From Antedon mediterranea (Eukaryota; Echinodermata; Crinoidea; Comatulida; Antedonidae): a stretch of DNA of 64,000 bases. The notes beneath the pieces were generated by a model that saw only the letters and a program-made list of their open reading frames with translations, searched no databases and had not been told where the DNA came from. The stretch is taken from positions 22,629,201-22,693,200 of the forward strand of contig NC_092670.1 of NCBI RefSeq assembly GCF_964355755.1, read 5' to 3'. Positions 24,561 through 35,704 of the stretch are shown here, in pieces (position 1 is the stretch's first letter; each line of letters begins with the position of its first letter). A program made the position numbers and the translations under genes.

Positions 24561-24936
24561 GTTTATGACAGAAGTCGTCCATATATAATCAATAGGCCTA
24601 TTATTAATTGGGACTTCAGTTCTCTTTGAACCACTGAGAATACCACTCTTTATATGTTTTGACTTCTATTTTGAACATTCTATAAAAACTCCAATTTGGG
24701 GCACAGTTAGTAGATTTAGTGTCTGCAAATAAATTAGTGGTTTACTGTATTTAGAAGTCTTGGATTGAGGCTATACTGTATGAAATGATTTTAAATGTCC
24801 TCATACATTTTTATTTTATAGAAGTGGGTGGGTTTGATAGATAGCTCTCTACAATGATATGATATGTACTTTTGACTGATTATCATTCTAATTATCTTGG
24901 CATGCCTCAAGTAACTTTTATGTAAAATGTTATACA

Positions 24937-24942
24937 AATAAA
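24937..24942 (+). terminator. Candidate distal polyadenylation signal of WIPI2
   Basis: There is a canonical AATAAA here. A T-rich stretch follows about 15 nt downstream. The choice between this and the hexamer at 23523 cannot be made from sequence. Confidence 0.3.
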
Positions 24943-25451
24943 ATACAAATATTTGATTTTTGTTTTGCATTCTTTTCAATTTGTAAAGAAAAATGTTATT
25001 GACCAACAAATGGAATGAGTTGCAAATTTTAGAATTTAGCAGCAGCAGTCAAATTAAACATGCAAGCATGGAGACAGACTAATCGTCATTAAAAAAACAT
25101 TAGTTTTTCTTCTATATTCTATTAACTTTTTATTACAAAAAAATAATAGGCATATCACGAAACTATCATTTTATCGAATAAACAGAAAAACGCCGTTTTT
25201 TATTTGAAGTGGGTGTGGTCATCACTTAATATGGGCGGAGCTTAAAGTCACGAGTGAGTGAGCTAGCTAGCTCTCTGTTTGTAATTGTTTGATCGACAGC
25301 AGTGCATTTTTCGCACGTGACTTTGTTTATTGTTTTCATTTTAGTTTTCTGAAAGAATCCTTGACGCGGACCGTCTTTGTGTTTAATAATCTTTATTTTA
25401 ATCTATTCTGAATATCTGTAAGTTTGAAGTCGAGTAATAAATAAACAAATT

Positions 25452-28400
25452 ATGTTGTCAAGGTACAATATGTTTATTTTATACTTAGTTCTAGCTGTCT
25501 TAATGATGGTGACAGCTCAACAATATAAACCAACCTGGGATTCTCTCGATTCCAGGCCGCTACCGCCGTGGTACGATGAAGCAAAACTTGGAATCTTTAT
25601 TCACTGGGGTGTGTTTTCAGTACCTAGCTTTGGAAGTGAGTGGTTTTGGTGGAATTGGCAAGGTCTTCATAACCAAGAATATGTGGATTTTATGAAGAAA
25701 AATTACCCACCAGATTTTACATATCCAGACTTCGCCCCAATGTTCAAAGCAGAATTTTTTAATCCTCAAGAATGGGCAGAAATATTTCAGGCTTCTGGAG
25801 CAAAGTAAGTTTGTCAAAAAGATACAAAAGTGACAGCATTGATTAATTACCTATAAATATTATATTCGTAATGCTACAATTTAATATGGTGTGTTGGACA
25901 CAATGTGTCGTAAATTATTCATCACCCATACAAAGAAAATAGTACTAGGCCTACAGCATAGCCTAAATTGATTTATAAATATTATTCTAAAAATAAAATA
26001 AAAAATGTGTGTATTGATGAAATTAAATTTATATGTCATTTATGTACTAATTTTCATTCATATACTTTTTAATAGGAATATATTGTGTGTTTTTATAGCC
26101 AAAATAATTTGAATAAATGATTAATTGCTGTGACTCAATTATTATGTAGAATTTTTAACATAACAGTAGCTTTTTTCTTCATATATGTAGATATATTGTT
26201 TTGACAAGCAAGCATCATGAAGGCTTCACAAACTGGCCATCTCACTACTCGTGGAATTGGAACGCTATGGACATTGGACCGCACAGGGACTTAGTAGGTA
26301 AAGTTACCAAAACGTAAAACCTATTTATGATTTAAGTTTTAGGGGTTAGCAATTGCAAAATATTATATTATGTTAATTGTTTGGTTAATTAATAATGGTT
26401 TCAAATTTGTATAGCGCATAATACAAATAGTCTCTATGTGCTGTGGACTGGATGTTATATTTTTCAACTACATGCTTCTCCCCTAAGGGTCACGTCATGT
26501 CAGTGCATGTGTGTACACTGGACCTATGGTTTATAGTTCGTATCTGAGACTTGTTCTACTGTAACCCTCCAATACACAACAAGACATAACGTCCGATAGA
26601 GGGTGGCAGGTAGAGAGAGATATATCAACGATATATCATATGTTATACTACCACCAGAACAATGGAGCGAGTGAGTCTCGAACCCTTGCTGATGTTGTGG
26701 CTGCCAGCCACAACTGGATTACGGTTCCACTGTCTAAACTGCTCGGCCACTCACTCACTTATGTAAAATATTCAACCTTAGGAAAGCTTTCTTTTTCCTT
26801 GATTATGGAATTAATTTACCAGCAAAAATTGTGAAAAAATGTGATTGTTATATGATCTACCAGATATAAAATTTAAGGTGTTATTAATCTTTTTAATTAC
26901 AGGAGAATTAGCTGGTGCTATCCGTCAAAATACCAGCATAAGATTTGGACTGTACCATTCTTTATTTGAATGGTTTAACCCGTTGTACATAAGTGATAAG
27001 AAAAACAAGTTTAAAACTAATGAATATGTTGAGGTTGGTCAAATTTGTGTTACTGTACTTAGTATTTTAGATATTGTTTTTTTTCTTATTTCATATGCAC
27101 CCAACATCGAGTAACTCGCCAATTACAGGATTGATAAACTATTTTATAATTTATCATGCTTATAGTGTATAAAGTGACGTTACAAGAGTGTGAGTTACAA
27201 CCCTGTACCAGGTTAGGATTGAATCCTGCACTAGGTCAGGATTGTACCCTGCACTAGGTCAGGATTGAACCCTGCACTAGGTCAGGATTGAACCCTGCAC
27301 TAGGTCAGGATTGGACATTGGGATTGGAAGGCAAGCAATGTTATTGTTGCTACAACTCCACTCCACTGTTATTTATAATGGTAAGAAAAAAAATAAGTGT
27401 ATATATCTTAACCATCTATTCTCTTTGCCAGAAAATTTGTTTACCAGAATTGTATGAAATAATAAACAACTATAAACCGGATGTGTTATGGTCAGACGGA
27501 GACTGGGAACCAAGCTCATCCTACTGGAATAGTACCGGATTCCTGGCATGGCTATACAACGACAGGTAGGCCTTTAATATTCTTCAATTGTTCCCATACC
27601 GTTGGAATTCACAATATTGATATGATAGAGAAAACCACCTTGTCTTTAATAATGGCATGTTTCTGTCCTGTTTTTAGTCCAGTTAAGAACACTGTGGTGA
27701 CCAATGACAGATGGGGAAGTGATGCCCTTTGTAAGCATGGAGGATATTACACATGTCAAGACAGGTATAATCCAGGTAAATGGGCTAAAAGGAGCCTAAC
27801 ATCAAAGCTGCTCGTGTTCTAGAAATTATCCACCCAACCATTTTTTATCCTACCCAACCATTCTTTCTGGTCAAAGGGGTGGGTGAGAGGTATGGTGCTC
27901 TTATTTAAGTGAGTATCAATACAAGGATGGATTCTAGGATAGAAGAATAGGACATCTTAAGGATATAATATTGACCCTATTCTTCTCCTAGAATTCACCC
28001 TTTACTACTATATTATTTATTTTAAAGAGTCTAAATATAGAGTCTATATAATTTAGTAGAGTCCTTTCAATTAACATGGTTTATTTATGGATGTTATGTG
28101 AGTGAGTGGCCGAGCGGTTAAGACAGTGGAACCGTAATCACGTAGCCATAACATCGGCAGGGGTTCGAGGCTCACTCACTCCATGGTTCTGGTGGTAGAA
28201 CGAGTCTTCTCGGATAAGGACTATAAACCGTAGGTCCAGTGTACACAACTTGCTCGTGTGCACTTTAAAGAACCTAGTACATCTTTCGAGACGAGTAGGG
28301 GGTTACCCCGGTGTATTAGTACATCACAGCCACTGATCACCAACTGAGCCCTCTGGGAGATCAGTCTTTGACTGAAGAGGTCACCCAGTATAAAGATAAA

Positions 28401-29987
28401 ACAAACAAACAAACAAATTATAGGAACATTGGTGTGTCGTACGGGGTGAGATGCATAGTATCTCTGCCTTTAGTATTTCTTTATGGCCTATGTGATTAGC
28501 AAGAGATCACTCTTCAACCAAAGCTTCCACAATACACCAATATCAATTTCTTTGTCATACAATATGATTAACACGGTTTATTTTTTATTTTCAGGTAAAG
28601 TTATCAATCATAAATGGGAGAATTGTATGACAATTGACAAGAAATCTTGGGGATATCGGCGCAATAGCCAACTTTCAGACTATCTAACAACTCATGAGAT
28701 TATATCAACATTAGCAGAAACAGTCAGGTAATTTATTATTGATGTACAGTAATACAAATGAATGTTAAGCTCTGTCTACACTATCAAACTGATAGTGAGT
28801 GAATGGCCGAGAGGTAATGACAGTGGAACATCGACAAGGGTTCGTGGCTCACTCGCTTCATACTTCTGGTGGTAGAACGAGTCTTCTCGGATAAGGACTA
28901 TAAACCGTAGGTCCAGTGTACACATCTACAGTAGCTCATGTGCACTTTAAAGAACCTAGTACATCTTTCGCGACGAGTAGTGGGTTACCCCGGTGTACTA
29001 GTTCAAACACAGCCACTGTCACAAACTCATCATATATATATATATACTGGGCCCTCTGGGAGAACAGTCTTAAACTGAAGAGGACCCAGTATAAAGAATA
29101 AATAATAATTAACTAGTTTGCTAAATAAAGTGTGATGTGCCCAAATATGGTAGTGATATGCCCACATATAGTGTCCATATATGGGCACATCACATAAAGT
29201 TTGATAGAGCTGTACAAATTGTCTCATGACCCTCGTGCCTTTCCAGGATTATGTAACATTATCTACTTTCTACATTTTAGTTGTGGTGGTAACTTATTAA
29301 TAAATGTTGGACCAACTGCAGATGGACGTATTTTGCCGGTATTTGAGGAACGTCTCCGTGAGCTGGGTGATTGGATGAGGGTGAATGGGGAAGCAATCTA
29401 TGGTACTAAGCCCTGGAGAGCTCAAAATGATACTTTGTCACCTTACGTCTGGTAAGATACTTTGGCTATAGTTCAGCCTGCTATTTATTCATTCATTTTA
29501 TTCTATCATATCTTTTAAAGATGTATTGTTCCCCCAAAAACATGAAAAATGATGATGCCTGTTTGCTGTTTATTCTACATCATATCTTTTAAGCTAGACA
29601 AACATTAAATCGACCAAATACAGTTCCAAAAATTACCATCTGCTTTCATCTACCCCCTTAAAACAAAAGCTCATTATTCTACCAATAATATCCAGCTATG
29701 AGTATACTCAACTCATCATTTGTTTGCACTTTTTATAATTTTCTTTTAGGTATACAAGTACAAAAGATGCAGTTTATGCGATTGTTCTAACCTGGCCTAA
29801 GTCTGGCAACGTGACTATTGCAGCACCTAGAGTGTCCCCTAATACGTCAGTCCAAATGCTAGGCTACCCTACCCCGCTGAAATGGACAGTCACCAACAAT
29901 CATACAGCAATCATTTTGCCTGTTATAACCCCAGACAGCCTTCCTTGTAAATATGCTTGGGTATTGAAACTGCAGAATATTGCATAA
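25452..29987 (+). CDS. FUCA: Secreted/lysosomal alpha-L-fucosidase, GH29, 8 exons
   Basis: The inferred exons are 25452-25804, 26191-26297, 26903-27033, 27432-27565, 27678-27775, 28595-28727, 29281-29451 and 29750-29987, all GT-AG and in frame. They give 454 aa, the usual animal FUCA size. Residues 1-22 form a signal peptide (hydrophobic [13 protein letters not shown], then AQQ). The family blocks are [14 protein letters not shown] (HWG at 51-53), [14 protein letters not shown] (123-136), VLWSDGDW with the presumed nucleophile Asp219, [16 protein letters not shown] with presumed acid/base Glu283, and [16 protein letters not shown]. The enzyme removes terminal alpha-linked fucose from glycans by retaining hydrolysis. 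The C-terminal beta-sandwich end is complete. FUCA1 versus FUCA2 cannot be decided. Introns carry three SINEs, a MITE and a minisatellite. The start is the first Met before the signal peptide; Met7 is an alternative. Confidence 0.95.
26395..26760 (-). mobile_element. tRNA-derived SINE, antisense copy (fucosidase intron 2)
   Basis: Reverse-complemented, it reads AGTGAGTGAGTGGCCGAGCA, then a long variable-arm region and GGGTTCGAGACTCACTCGCT. It continues into the body with GGTGGTAGTATAAC and GTCCAGTGTACACAC. This is the same family as 28099-28412 and 28794-29105, diverged. The head resembles a class II (Ser/Leu) tRNA. Confidence 0.8.
27181..27375 (+). repeat. Dispersed repeat with 23-bp minisatellite (fucosidase intron 3)
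   Basis: ATTGAACCCTGCACTAGGTC plus AGG is repeated about four times at 27218-27309, with a diverged first unit at 27201. The flanks (GTGAGTTACAACCCT and ACAACTCCACTCCACTG) match the antisense repeat in WIPI2 intron 3 (17500-17740). The minisatellite is therefore an internal expansion of a dispersed element. Confidence 0.85.
28099..28412 (+). mobile_element. tRNA-derived SINE, sense copy (fucosidase intron 5)
   Basis: The head GTGAGTGAGTGGCCGAGCGG plus TTAAGACAGTGG contains box A, and GGGGTTCGAGGCTCACTCAC contains box B. The body has GGTGGTAGAACGAGTCTTCT, GGATAAGGACTATAAACCGT and GAGTAGGGGGTTACCCCGG. The tail is (CAAA)n. About 310 bp, no ORF. Confidence 0.9.
28768..29213. mobile_element. TA-flanked MITE, copy 3, split by a SINE (fucosidase intron 6)
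   Basis: The left part AGCTCTGTCTACACTATCAA (28768-28793) and right part ACTAGTTTGCTAAATAAAGT ... GATAGAGCT (29111-29213) together form the MITE of 16343 and 22705. The right end lacks part of the terminal repeat. The TA flanks are kept. Confidence 0.8.
28794..29110 (+). mobile_element. tRNA-derived SINE nested in the MITE
   Basis: This is the same family as 28099-28412 (GTGAGTGAATGGCCGAGAGG, GGTGGTAGAACGAGTCTTCT, GTGGGTTACCCCGGTGTACT), with a deletion in the tRNA head and a (TA)n expansion at 29034. It sits between MITE bases that are contiguous in the other copies, with a short AACT repeated at the junctions. The SINE therefore inserted after the MITE. Confidence 0.85.
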
Positions 29988-30632
29988 TGTGTATGTGATG
30001 AAAGTTTGCTAGCCACACATGAAAAAATGAAATGAAGTAACATTTCCATGTTAGCAATGGCCACACAAAAAAAGTTACCAACATGCTTTGCATTAGCAAA
30101 CAGCAAGTCAAGATTGTTGATATGAATTGTTTGATTATAGCAATATAGTAGAGATAATTACAGTATTCTAAGTTTAATAAGGAGGAGATTTATTATTGTA
30201 GGAATTTCACCAAAGACTTGGCATATTATATGCAATAGTAGAACATGGATTAGTGGTATTCTTTAGAGTATATAATATAAAGGTCTATTATCTATCATCT
30301 ATTTAGGAAAATCATATGCATTTTAATGAAAGTCATTTTATATGTTTTACTGTATATACAATGTATAGACGGCGTGTCTTTTTAAAGGTCAACAATAGTT
30401 TTCACAGTACTATGTGTAGCATAATTTGTTTTATTAAATTTATTTCTATTAATAATGTTGTAAGCTGGCATATTTGTTTGTTTGAGAGAAAACACAGCAT
30501 TCTATTATACTTCCTGAATGCAAGGAGATATGTAAGCGATGGGGGTAGGTGAGAAACTCCAGGAAAAGTGCCATTTATTCTGTCAATATTTCTTTCTAAT
30601 TCTGTGACCGCACAATGATTTATTCTAATTAT
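29988..30632 (+). other. Fucosidase 3' flank, nothing recognised
   Basis: This is AT-rich sequence after the stop. I see no clear AATAAA close to the stop and no other gene. Confidence 0.4.
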
Positions 30633-30808
30633 CAATTCAATGGAATATGCATCTTTGACTCATTTATTGTATTTCTTTTAGACAAAAAAAGCGGTTAGCA
30701 CGTACTATCAATATCGATTCGAAAATTGATAGTACCTGCTACCGCTTTTTTTGCCTAAAAGAAATACAATAAATTAGTCAAGAGAGAGATGCATATCCTA
30801 TTGAATTG
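30633..30808. mobile_element. Hairpin MITE with ~80-bp arms
   Basis: The left arm CAATTCAATGG...ATATGCATCT...TTATTGTATTTCTTTTAG...GCGGTTAGCACGTACTATCAAT is matched inverted by the right arm through ATTGATAGTACCTGCTACCGC, CTAAAAGAAATACAATAAAT and AGATGCATATCCTATTGAAT. The loop is about 12 nt. The arms are almost identical, so insertion or repair was recent. No target duplication was identified. Confidence 0.85.
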
Positions 30809-31268
30809 GTGGCGCTGTTCAAAAAATTACGGTCGGCGCGGAGAGGATAGGAAGAAAAGAATGAGTTAGTAATTACACATTTTTGTCGTATTAAATGTTA
30901 TTTTTTATACACTAGTTACACGATGTTAATAAATAATCAGCGTTACGCTGCTATACTACTGATATAACAATTATTTTGTCTGTTTTGTTACGTAAAATTA
31001 GCCTAGGCTGGCCTAAGCACGGCCGGTTTAAAATCATCCGACTTTTATAGCAATGACTTGATGCATTAACTGGTAAATTAAAGTCGTTTCGTCCTCTTCT
31101 TTTTCTTTAGTTCGAACAGGCCATGGAAGAAATTGAGATTTCATTCTTCCCTGGGCTTCAACTACTGTTATGTACACCTATGTAAGAACCCAGTTAGAAC
31201 GTTATTTTCATAATAATGCGTATGGAACTTTTTGTAAATGTTATTGCAATTGTTAATATTGTTTCTAT

Positions 31269-33480
31269 TTGGTTATCCGCACTTGGCGGATAACCTCTTG
31301 TTATTGTCAGGATCTTTTTTTTTTTTTTTTGGTTATCCGCTCTTGGCGGATAACCCCTTGTTATTGTCAGGATCTTTTTTTTTTTTTTCTTTTTTTTCTA
31401 TTTTCTTCTTTCTTTCCAAGAATTTTGTTGCACGCATATCTCTAATTCTGGCTAACATAAGATTGTAAAACTTTGTCATAAGATTGACCTATATCTGTAG
31501 ATGTGCAAGAAACTTAGATTTTTTATTTTCGAGTTGCGCAGCGTAGGTTACGCGCAATTTTATGAATTTCAATGATTGATCATAGATTAAAAACCAAAAG
31601 TCATTTTGTATTGAAACTTGGTGAAAATTTAAGTCATATCAAGCTCAAACTTTCTATGGATTAAAAATGGCATGTTGCGCAAAACGTTACGCGTGCACGC
31701 GCGTTTAAAATTTTAAATTGCGAAAATTCAACTTCTAATCAACTTTCTACGCGTTTCATGTCATTTTGAGCTTTACAAAAATTCCCACGCGTGCGCAATT
31801 TTTTTACGCGCGCGTGCGCACGTAGCTCAAAAACAATTTTTTTTTGCTTGATTTTTGTTCTTCCAGCCTTTTCTAGTAATTTCACCAATTTTTATACAAT
31901 TTCGACTTAATATCACGTCATACGAGCACGTAGAAATTGACAATTTGCGCGCATTTTTGAAAAAAAAGTTCAGAAATTCGTCAAAATTATGCCTTTTTTT
32001 AAACAGTCATAAATTCTAAACTACGTGGTGAACTTTTTTTAAATTACATATTCTGGAAGTAGATGAGTTGTGTTTATCGAATTATGCATTAATATGGCTA
32101 ACCAAACATTATAACGTCATCGTATGGCCACTCAAATATAAAATATAGAATTTTTTTCTCTTTCGTCATAGCTTGTCACATTTAATAGAGCGCATCTTTA
32201 CTTATCCGTATTCCATTTCCCTCAATTTTTTTGTATTATCTAGGTCAATCAATTATCTTTTACATGATTTACCATTTTTTAAATTGTGATAACGTCATCA
32301 TGTCCAAAAGCGTCAAAAACTTTGGTCACTTATTTTCACCTATTCTGAACTGTATGTAGTACGTATACAGTATAATAGTGTATACTGTATACTTAGACGT
32401 GACGCAAGCTAGAGAGCGCACTAAAAATTTTTCAATGGTATAAGCGTTTTTTCTGTGTGCAATATTCTAACGTATGACGTGCACGTGGCGTTTGCACTTC
32501 GGAAAACCTGAATCAAATTCGATTATTTTTGTCTTTTTTCTTTTTTTTTTCTGGTACGAGTGAAATTAAAAAATGCGCCAAATTAATTTCTATTTAATTT
32601 GCGTACATTTCAGGTCACTTTGAGCATTTCAAAATTATCTAAATTGTTTGCGGTTTGCGCACGCACTTGTACGCACAGCTCGTACAAAGCGTAGAAAAAT
32701 TTTTTTTGCAATTGATTTTTTTGGTCATAGGCCTACGTTCACGATTTCTTTCATTTTCATGCATTTTTATTGCAAATTAACGATGCACTTGCATGTTAAA
32801 CTTTATAAATCGTGTGCTAAAGAATGGGTAATATAATACGAACTTGTGCAAAAATATACTTATTTTGATTCAGTTCTAGCTTCTTAGGATGGCAGGTTAC
32901 CCATTTTTTTAAATGTATTATAGAAGCTAAATCAATTAATGTACAATTTGCACCTAAAGGATGTTCTGGCGTCACCATATGGCCACTCGAATTTTAATGA
33001 TAGATTTTGTATTAGTTAATCCCATTTAATAGAGCGCATCGCGCTAATGCGTTTTAATGTTCTTGACAAATCAATTTTCTTTTACACATGAGTTAACAAA
33101 GTGACCCACGTGATTAAAACTTAAGGAAATTATTGAATTGTATATATGAAGTCTTATACAAATTTTGTCTATCTGATTTCATGACGTCATTATATGGCCA
33201 GTTGAATTTAAAAAGTCAGATTTTCATCTCTTTCGTAAAAATTAATCGTGTTTAAAATAGAGCGCATCTCAAGTTAACGTTCCCAAAATTTTTCAAATTT
33301 GTATTAATGTAATTATTTAGATAATTAAATTATATAACATATACAGTGTATTCTGTAATATGCTGTCATAAAAATTTTCCTATGGGATGCTGCGAGGTGA
33401 TGCTATGGGGTCATGCTATTAGGTCATGGTATGGCCAGTAATTGGAAAGGTAGGATTTTTATTTGTTTTTTGGCATAGTT
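31269..33480 (+). mobile_element. Decayed Helitron/Helentron-like non-autonomous copy
   Basis: The left terminal hairpin TTGGTTATCCGCACTTGGCG is present twice (31269 and 31329, 60 bp apart), each followed by CTTGTTATTGTCAGGATC and poly-T. The body is collinear with units of the 52788-64000 array through about 32500 (CGTATGACGTGCACGTGGCG). There the expected GCGGATAACC end is replaced by CGGAAAACCTG. A second, more diverged stretch follows to about 33480 (GACGTCATTATATGGCCAG). No hairpin-CTAG terminus was found. Confidence 0.75.
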
Positions 33481-34369
33481 CATCACATATTACGCATCTC
33501 AGTTGTACGTGCCAAATTTAATTATTATTATTTATATTATATTATTTAATTATGTTATCGTTGAGATGAAATATTTTCAGAAAATAAACATACTTTTATG
33601 TTTCATTTTGATGACATCAAACAATTTTTTCTCCCGTAATTTCAGTTCTAAACACAATAATATATTACAGTACAACTAGTTACAGAATTAATTATGTGTG
33701 AATAATAATAGCAATTTATTGTCTCCTCTGGTCTATGTATTGATCCAATGGAATCTCAGTTACAGTGAAACTTACTCCAATAGATATAAAAGATAAAATA
33801 GATAAAACTAATATCACCACACCATAACTGTTAAAAATAATCTTTTATTTCAAACAAATTGAAGAAAATTTACAATAAGTATAAAATAATTTATATGTAT
33901 TTATAAAAGCTTTCATTGGTTATTGCAAATTGTACCAAATTGTCAACATATAGTAGCCTTTTTATACTATACAGTAGTTTATTTCGTGATCAGTAATTTT
34001 ACTTTACATTATATACATGTTAGTTTGTCAGTTGTAGATTCATTACACTTTTATTTTTTGATTTATTTATAGAAGATTCTTATTTTTTTAACAATCATTA
34101 ATATAATTGATAATTTAATCATTTGCCGCGTTTAGACAATAGTTATGAAAGAGCGAATGACTGCATTACTGACTGCCTAAAAATCCGGATCCTATTATAA
34201 TTGAAGAGATGAAACCATTCTATTGAACACCTAAAAACCAAAACAAACAAATTTTTGCAAATGAGCAAATTTATTTTATTTATTTATTTTATTTTATTCA
34301 GTTAACAACCAACAGCAATGAAACCGCCACTAACAGGTTGAATCTAAATTACTGTATTAGCATTGGTAA
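33481..34369. other. AT-rich stretch, nothing recognised
   Basis: It contains only TTATTTATTTATT-type simple sequence near 34270. Confidence 0.5.
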
Positions 34370-35385
34370 TCGTATAAAACAAAACGTATTTTCTTCTTCT
34401 GTTAAATGTAACTTTATTTTTAACATTACTTGAATACCGGTAGACATAGCATATTCAAATTCAGAACAATATTTATAATAATATATCTCACTTAAAAACA
34501 AGATTAAAATGTATTTACTCACCAGATATTGTTTCTCCTATACAGGAGAATGACATGGCTTGAAGTTACAGATTATTCACTGCCACTCGTGCATAGATAA
34601 TAAATCGATTATTTTTGCAAATGAGTAAATTACTGTATTAGTAATTTAATGTGGTCCTGGATATATAGAAAAAATAATATAAAAAACAATTATACAACTG
34701 AAATTATGTATAGACCTAATGAAGTATTGGCAATCGTATAACACAAAACGTATTTTCTTCTTCTGTAAAATGTAACTTTTTATTTTTAACATTACTTAAA
34801 TACCGGTAGATATTGAAAGATTATTATTTGCACAGATTGCAACATTACATATTCAAATTCAAAACAACATTTATAATAATATAACTCACTTAAAAACAAG
34901 ATTAAAATGTGTTTACTCACCAGATATTGTTTCTCATATACAGGAGAATGACATGGGTTGAAGTTACAGATTATTCGCTGCCTCTCTTGCATAGATAATA
35001 AATTGATTATTCTTCTTGCAAATGAGTAAATTACTGTATTAGTAATTTCATGTAGACCTGGATAGATAAAAAAAAAATAATATAAAAAACAATTATACAA
35101 CTGAAATTATGTATAGACCTAATGAAGTATTGGTAATCGTCTAAAAAAAAACTTTCTTCTTCAGTAAAATGTAACTTTCATTTTTAACATTACTTGAATA
35201 CCGGAAATATTGAAAGATTATTATGTGCACAGATTTACAACATTGCATATTCAAATTCTGAACAATATTTATAATAATATAACTCACATAAAAACAAGAT
35301 TAAGATTAAGATTTCGCCTATACAGGAGAATGAAATGGGTTGAAGTTACAGATTATTCGCTGCCCCTCGTACATAGAGAGTCAAA
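34370..35385. repeat. ~360-400-bp tandem repeat, about 2.6 copies, downstream of the Helentron ORF
   Basis: TTTTTAACATTACTTGAATACCGG-type blocks recur at about 34417, 34783 and 35180. Each unit has a CTCCTATACAGGAG-like hairpin (34552, 34933, 35316) and a TATACAACTGAAATTATGTA block. Tandem repeats near the ends are common in Helentrons, so this may be part of the element's 3' side. Confidence 0.85.
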
Positions 35386-35704
35386 TGATTTTCAGCTTGT
35401 TTTTATCAAATTGGTTTTTTTTTTCTTGATTTGTTTCCAGTTTTGTTTTCAATTCTTAAAAAGTTTTTATAGTATTCTGCTGGATGATTTTCCTGTTTAT
35501 TATATATTAATATATTTTTGACGTTCTTGACCACGCTTGCACATAATTATAGTGATAGGCCTAATAGTATTTCATTTTGGTTTTTCAGTTTTTCTCCATT
35601 TCATAATGTAAGAATGTAATGAACAAGTTGAAATAATAATGCTATGCAAGTTCAGTTTCTATTTACTAAAATATAATTCAAATACTTAAAAACCATTGAT
35701 GCAA

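Larger units (their letters stand above)
23059..24990 (+). other. Probable WIPI2 3' UTR and downstream flank
   Basis: No open frame with protein character follows the stop. AATAAA hexamers occur at 23523 and 24937. If the distal site is used, the UTR is about 1.9 kb and includes the 5S-derived SINE at 24243. Confidence 0.4.

Noticed and set aside
31238-31468. Phe-rich small frame with a repeated motif
   Set aside because: It is generated by poly-T tracts and the duplicated left hairpin of the decayed Helitron-like copy.
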